Assembly: GCA_030248295.1 (NCBI GenBank)
Contig: JASANH010001563.1
Location: 806,001-870,000, forward strand
From: Mesodorylaimus sp. YZB2_4
Lineage: Eukaryota > Nematoda > Enoplea > Dorylaimida > Dorylaimidae
DNA: 64,000 nt
Direction of reading: 5' to 3'
Shown: positions 59,969 to 64,000 of the stretch, piece after piece
Numbering within the stretch: position 1 is the stretch's first letter
Layout: each line of letters begins with the position of its first letter
Program-made: the position numbers and the translations under genes
Notes under the pieces: model-generated
Seen by the model: only the letters and a program-made list of their open reading frames with translations
Told to the model about the DNA's origin: nothing
Databases searched by the model: none

Positions 59969-61121
59969 CTTGATCCATGACATTACTGCTATGAGCCCCA
60001 CCGGCCAACTGGCTGCTGTAATCTCCATCTCGCATTTGCGGAGATAAATCCAATCCATTTAACTCTTCGTAAAATACAGCGTGGGCTAAACAATTTTATT
60101 TTATCAAAATGCTTAGGCTCAAAACAAACTCACGTATTCCGAGAGTCTGAACCTCGCCTGGCATTATTTGGCCATTATTATCTAGGTTGCATGAATAATC
60201 TTAAAAATAACAATATACTTGGAAAACGGGTATTCCGCAGCCTCCTAACCTTCTGCTGGGACAACGAGCCCACTCAATCCATAACACTCGACGAACCGTG
60301 AAACCGTCAAGAAAGTTTGGCCATCTTGATCAGTGACGTCTAAGGTGACTCCATCTTGCTCATGGAGAAGTTTCAGAGCTTCTTGGCTCCCCCGGTCACT
60401 GATGCCTGCAATACAACCAATCGTGGCAGTAAAGATTAACAGGCCCACACTCAATAGTTTACCTAATTCTACGAGGGCGTGCAAACTGATATAAGCTCCA
60501 TCGTTTCCACACACAGTACAGAGGGAGTCAGGAGAATAGAAGCGAATGATCGTTCTTTGCAGCGTGGTTGTGGCTCCTGAAATGACATAACAACTGCAGC
60601 ACTAATAAGTTCGTCCCTTCCATTGTTCAGAGTGTTGAAATACAAAGTTTCCATGCGCACGGTTTCTAAAATGTCAAAACATTGTCGTTTCTCAGTCAAA
60701 TGGCCAATGACTCAAACTGATACGATAGAAATAGCTACCTATATGCAACAGAGTGCATACAAACCTTGATTATTATCGCCTTCTTCAGGGGGATTAATTG
60801 GGAGTTGTTCCTGTTGCATCAATTCATGTGGAACCAACTGCGGGTACGATACCGGCTGGATTCCCATTTTCAGTATGGTAAAGTGCTGGATGGCGCATAG
60901 CTTTGTTAAAAGCATATTCTGCAGTTCGGTGGCTCTGTGAGAGCTGCGACTAACCGAGCAGACGGTATGGACCTTCTGGTAGCCCTGAACGATCATCGCG
61001 TCCAATTGTGTCAATACGCGATCTTCATCGTTCAGTAAATACGGCTGTTGTTCCAAGGGCATTAGAAGGTGATTTCTGGTAATGTCCACGCCAGTGAGTC
61101 GTTTTTTATTAATGGTAGCGT
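59969..61121 (-). CDS. Unidentified multi-exon gene with symmetric phase 1 exons (partial)
   Basis: Minus-strand exons 61121-60765, 60576-60463, 60405-60250, 60199-60134 and 60085-59969 all begin and end in phase 1 and join cleanly to about 269 residues. The sequence includes LNDEDRVLTQLDAMIVQGYQ, a helical stretch with ELQNMLLTKLCAIQHF, a Pro/Gln-rich linker, FYSPDSLCTVCGNDGAYISL, and GSQEALKLLHEQDGVTLDVT followed by DQDGQTFLTV, which is weakly ankyrin-like. I recognise no family. The 3' end is not found: the next exon would have to lie beyond the Ginger element. The 5' join is also open. If the 76-base intron after 61198 is retained, the frame runs on continuously from the galectin-like exon; if it is spliced, the galectin frame ends after 20 codons. 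Confidence 0.5.
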
Positions 61122-61197
61122 CTGAAACAGAAAAGATCAACAGCTTGGTGAAAGCGTGCGATTTAACTCCCCTAAGCAATATGAGGAAATAAAATAC

Positions 61198-61732
61198 CTT
61201 AACATGTTCCTTAATCTCGAACAGTCTTTTTGCGACTTGACCACTTATAACGATATGGGATATGCGCTCTAGGGGCACCAAATATTGAAAAGTGCCCAAC
61301 ATCCGGCCTTCGAAAATCAACTGAAAAAGTTCTTTTAGGGAACTACTGCAGATTTAGCATCGTATAAAAATTCCTTACTTCAAATTTGTCCTCAATCAGA
61401 CGAATCCTTAAGATAAATTGATACGGACTCTCGATTTTTGCACGTTAATACGGTTTCTCTTCCTTCAGTTCTCCCATCATCGATTCTACGAGGAGGCTCC
61501 CACCCTTTGCGGTTTTACTCCAACTTAGGTGTAGAGTGATGTCACAGCCATTACGACATCGCTGGGGTGGCCCAGTACCAAGCGTCACCTCGAATCTACA
61601 AAGTACGCGCAGAACGATGCATTTTTCTACAGTTTATAACAGCGAGACATACCTGTCTCCAGTGACTTCCCCTCCAATCATAACTGTACATCCTAGCTTC
61701 AGTCCATTGACTTCGTGCATATCGATTGACCC
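61198..61732 (-). pseudogene. Divergent galectin CRD in three exons, with an in-frame stop
   Basis: Exons 61732-61653, 61595-61379 and 61320-61198. The pieces read VNGLKLGCTVMIGGEVTGDR, FEVTLGTG, CDITLHLSWSK, then PYQFILRIRLIEDKFE and FEGRMLGTFQYLVPLERISH. They line up with the galectin at 46.6-48.7 kb strand by strand. Intron positions and phases are the same (phase 2 before FEV/FDV, phase 0 after KFE/RFE), and exon lengths are nearly equal (217 against 214, 123 against 123). A TAA at about 61448 interrupts exon 2 where the carbohydrate-binding loop should end, and the WG-E-R signature is absent. It is therefore a pseudogene, a lectin-dead relative with an extra small intron, or a consensus error. 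Confidence 0.55.
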
Positions 61733-62049
61733 CTGGAAAAAGTACCTTGGCAAACTGCAATTCGTTGCCTTGGAGGTCAAGGTGTTTCTATGTAAATTGC
61801 AGACAAGACAGTTTTCAACAGCTAATTATCTCTCTTCTTTCTTTTAAAAACGTATTAACGTTATCTGAACTGACCATTAAAGAAAGAGCACTGGGCACGT
61901 TCGAAAGCGGATATGATGTATAGCCCGAATTCGAAATCAGATAAAATCGCCTGATCACAGCTGATCGAAAAATTCGACTGGCTGGCTTCGGTCGGGTCTC
62001 TCAGAAACCCTCTCTTGATTGTTTCATGGCAACATGAACGTAATATAGA

Positions 62050-62130
62050 ATGAGTCAGGGGCGAGACGCAGTGGGGGGCGAGTTGCATGAGGGCAAGTTG
62101 TGATGGGGCGACTTGTGAGGGGGCGACTTT
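62050..62130. repeat. Tandem GGGGCGACTTG-type units
   Basis: Four to five imperfect copies of GTGGGGGGCGAGTTG or GGGGGCGACTT. Same texture as the sub-terminal arrays at 33.6 and 57.5 kb but a different unit. Confidence 0.5.
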
Positions 62131-62312
62131 TTAGCAAACCGGGTGGTGCAAAGGCAAAGCAATTAGCGACCCTGTACATCGGTCAGGGAGTGGATTAGAA
62201 AATAAAATCCCCCGCGGCTTCTCAAAGGATCAATACTCGAAAAAATTCACTGTGCACTCTAGCTAACGACGTAAGTCAAGATATACATATCTAAACAATG
62301 ACATAGGCCTAC

Positions 62313-62429
62313 CTCTCCGTCGTTGACATCTTCAGCTTCCTGCAGCTTCACCGTTTTCGATGGACCCGAACCGGGTGCAGAGCCGCGACGTTTTCGTATA
62401 ACACATTCTTGATCGTTTTTCTTTGACAT
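62313..62429 (-). CDS. Candidate first exon of the minus-strand gene at 60-62 kb
   Basis: The ATG (at 62429, minus strand) opens MSKKNDQECVIRKRRGSAPG, followed by SKTVKLQEAEDVNDGE and a GTAGGC donor after 39 codons. It is basic and polar, without signal peptide. An exon-like region at 61870-62000 lies between it and the galectin-like exons, but I could not fix its frame. Confidence 0.4.
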
Positions 62430-62579
62430 GGCCTAAAAAGCAATGCTTCAACCTGAAATACAGAACCAAAATATCGCATAGAACTTACTTCGAACGAGCA
62501 ATACTCAGCTATTTGCTAGCTACGACAATACAAGGTCCCATAAAATTCCCGAATGTGAAATAAAGGCATAAGCATTTGG

Positions 62580-62640
62580 CCCCCAGCGTGAGAGGCAGAC
62601 GCCTTGACCCGCTAGGCCACGACCCTGGTAGGCAAGAGGT
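62580..62640 (-). repeat. tRNA-like fragment
   Basis: The reverse strand reads GTCGTGGCCTAGCGGGTCAA then GGCGTCTGCCTCTCACGC, an A-box and anticodon-arm-like piece without a T-arm. Confidence 0.4.
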
Positions 62641-64000
62641 AGGTTTGCAAAGTTTTCTATGTGGAAAGCTTGACGATCCACCAATACCATAGGGCTCGAA
62701 GTGATGCGCCCATATGCGCCATCCTGCCGTTAGAACACTCACAAGTTGGTTCAAGTTAGTCTTATCGTTAGTGCAATGCATAGGTACTGTGTGGAAACTT
62801 CCGGAAAGGAACTGCTGATTTGTAACGGGTTGGACATGGTAGGGTAGCACCGGCATACTGTAACCGCTGCTGATATGATATCATTAATGTGCGGGTGCCA
62901 TATCTAAAACCATACTGTACCCACCTCGTCTATGGGGATCCACTCTCATGAGCCTAGTATAAGATCGGGTTGACCCTGTTGGTGCGGCAGAATATGCGCC
63001 CAGCCCTCGTTTGTCTCCAACTGGCTTGGTCTGCTTCCTTCCTGTTAATGTGCCAGTGTCTCGTTGTGACTGCTCGTGCGCGGCTGCTAGTAAATCACTT
63101 GTGAATCTGGTGTCTTGTTCTGGGTCGGGCCCAAGCCCTTACAGATTGACGATTAAATACGATTGGGTACGCCACAATTCCTCTTTCATCTCTCTTGACG
63201 CATCGCAATAACTACAGTGCTTCTGATTTGCAGTAACCTATGTACACAGCATCAGTAATGTTTTCGTTTAGAAGAGAAACAAATAAAAAGCATGTGATGG
63301 AGTGATGTTTGTTGACTAATGCACTCCACCCCTGAACCTCAAAGCATGATCCCAATCCGTTCGAGAGAAGATTGAAAATATCACACATATGTACAGTAGA
63401 TCATCTTGGCCAGCCGTTGGACTACAGCTCAAAAAGCGTAGAGTAGCGGGTGAAATATCTTTTCTTCCCAGTCCAGTAGACAAATATAAAACTACTGTGA
63501 AAAACTGGAGTGAAAAGCTTAAAAAATCCAGACTCACATCTAAATCATATGGGGCTGCACCAGCCAGGACACGATCTTGAAAGTCATCGGCAGCACGACT
63601 TCCAGCTGACCCGACCATGAATGTCGCATCACCTCGTCCTCGTCCCCGTCCTGCTGCAACCAGTAGCCCTTATGCTTGCCGCGTTGGGATTGAAGTAAGG
63701 CTTAACCTGAAGATACCACAAAACAGACTCTCAAAATCAGGTTCTGACGAAGCAGACGATGATACGCGACCAGCTGGCGGCAATACAGAGCGCACGGATC
63801 TGACTTAAAAAAAAATCGAGAGATGTGTGTATTCGAGCTGCCTCCCCCATCGGTCTGTACAGCGATTCGAAGCGACACTGATCTGGGTTTCACGACCCGC
63901 ATTCGCAGTGGTGCAATACGCGGAGGAGGAAAGTGGGAATACCAGAATCAGGAAAGCGCGCTGGGCTATAGCCGATGGTTCATTGTGTCTGTCAAGTTGA
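62641..64000. other. No gene recognised at the right end
   Basis: Short frames on both strands. The frames at 63316-63618 (minus) and 63617-63808 (plus) have no splice context or motif. Confidence 0.4.

Overview
This is a eukaryotic nuclear window with intron-rich genes. Introns are short (about 50 to 600 bases) and GT-AG, with TTTCAG-like acceptors. A nematode, or something close to one, is the best guess. The evidence is a cellular RNA-dependent RNA polymerase, a tandem-CRD galectin of the nematode LEC type, an EGF/SEA membrane protein like nematode MUP-4/MUA-3, TTAGGC (nematode telomere unit) motifs at 56.2 kb, and acceptor-like sites just upstream of several start codons, as expected for spliced-leader trans-splicing. 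Base composition is moderate, so this is not a C. elegans-like AT-rich genome. I cannot name the species.

Layout. 1-2.4 kb: C-terminus of an RDR with two alternative terminal exons. 3.8-5.3 kb: ABHD16-type lipid hydrolase, copy 1. 6.8-11.2 kb: extended synaptotagmin (18 exons). 13.1-14.7 kb: Shisa/WBP1-like cysteine-rich membrane protein. 15.0-16.6 kb (-): complete PRPP synthetase. 17.4-21.2 kb (-): EGF/SEA transmembrane adhesion protein. 23.9-24.4 kb: possible myristoylated small protein. 26.3-27.7 kb: trypsin-like protease. 28.5-30.4 kb: two more small cysteine-rich one-pass membrane proteins. 31.2-32.7 kb (-): ABHD16 copy 2, in inverted orientation, with a fragment of a third copy behind it. 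33.6-34.4 kb: TIR DNA transposon. 35.1-35.5 kb: small acidic protein with a TATA box. 36.0-38.2 kb: CLP1 RNA kinase. 38.6-39.7 and 41.1-42.3 kb: unidentified genes. 43.4-44.2 kb: PDZ protein. 46.6-48.7 kb (-): tandem galectin. 49.8-52.8 kb: SMARCE1/BAF57. 53.3-55.9 kb: PPCS. 57.8-59.8 kb: Ginger-type integrase/OTU DNA transposon, internally deleted. 60.0-62.4 kb (-): unidentified multi-exon gene preceded by galectin-like exons that carry an in-frame stop.

The genes do not form one pathway. They are a normal mix of housekeeping genes (PRPS, PPCS, CLP1, SMARCE1), membrane-contact and lipid genes (ESYT, ABHD16) and surface/secreted genes. The repetitive fraction is rich in tRNA-derived SINEs and in DNA transposons with sub-terminal tandem repeats. 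Several homopolymer-rich patches (36.72, 47.6 and 50.5 kb) look like poor consensus, so local frame breaks should be read with caution. Exon models below were worked out by hand from splice-site phase and family homology.
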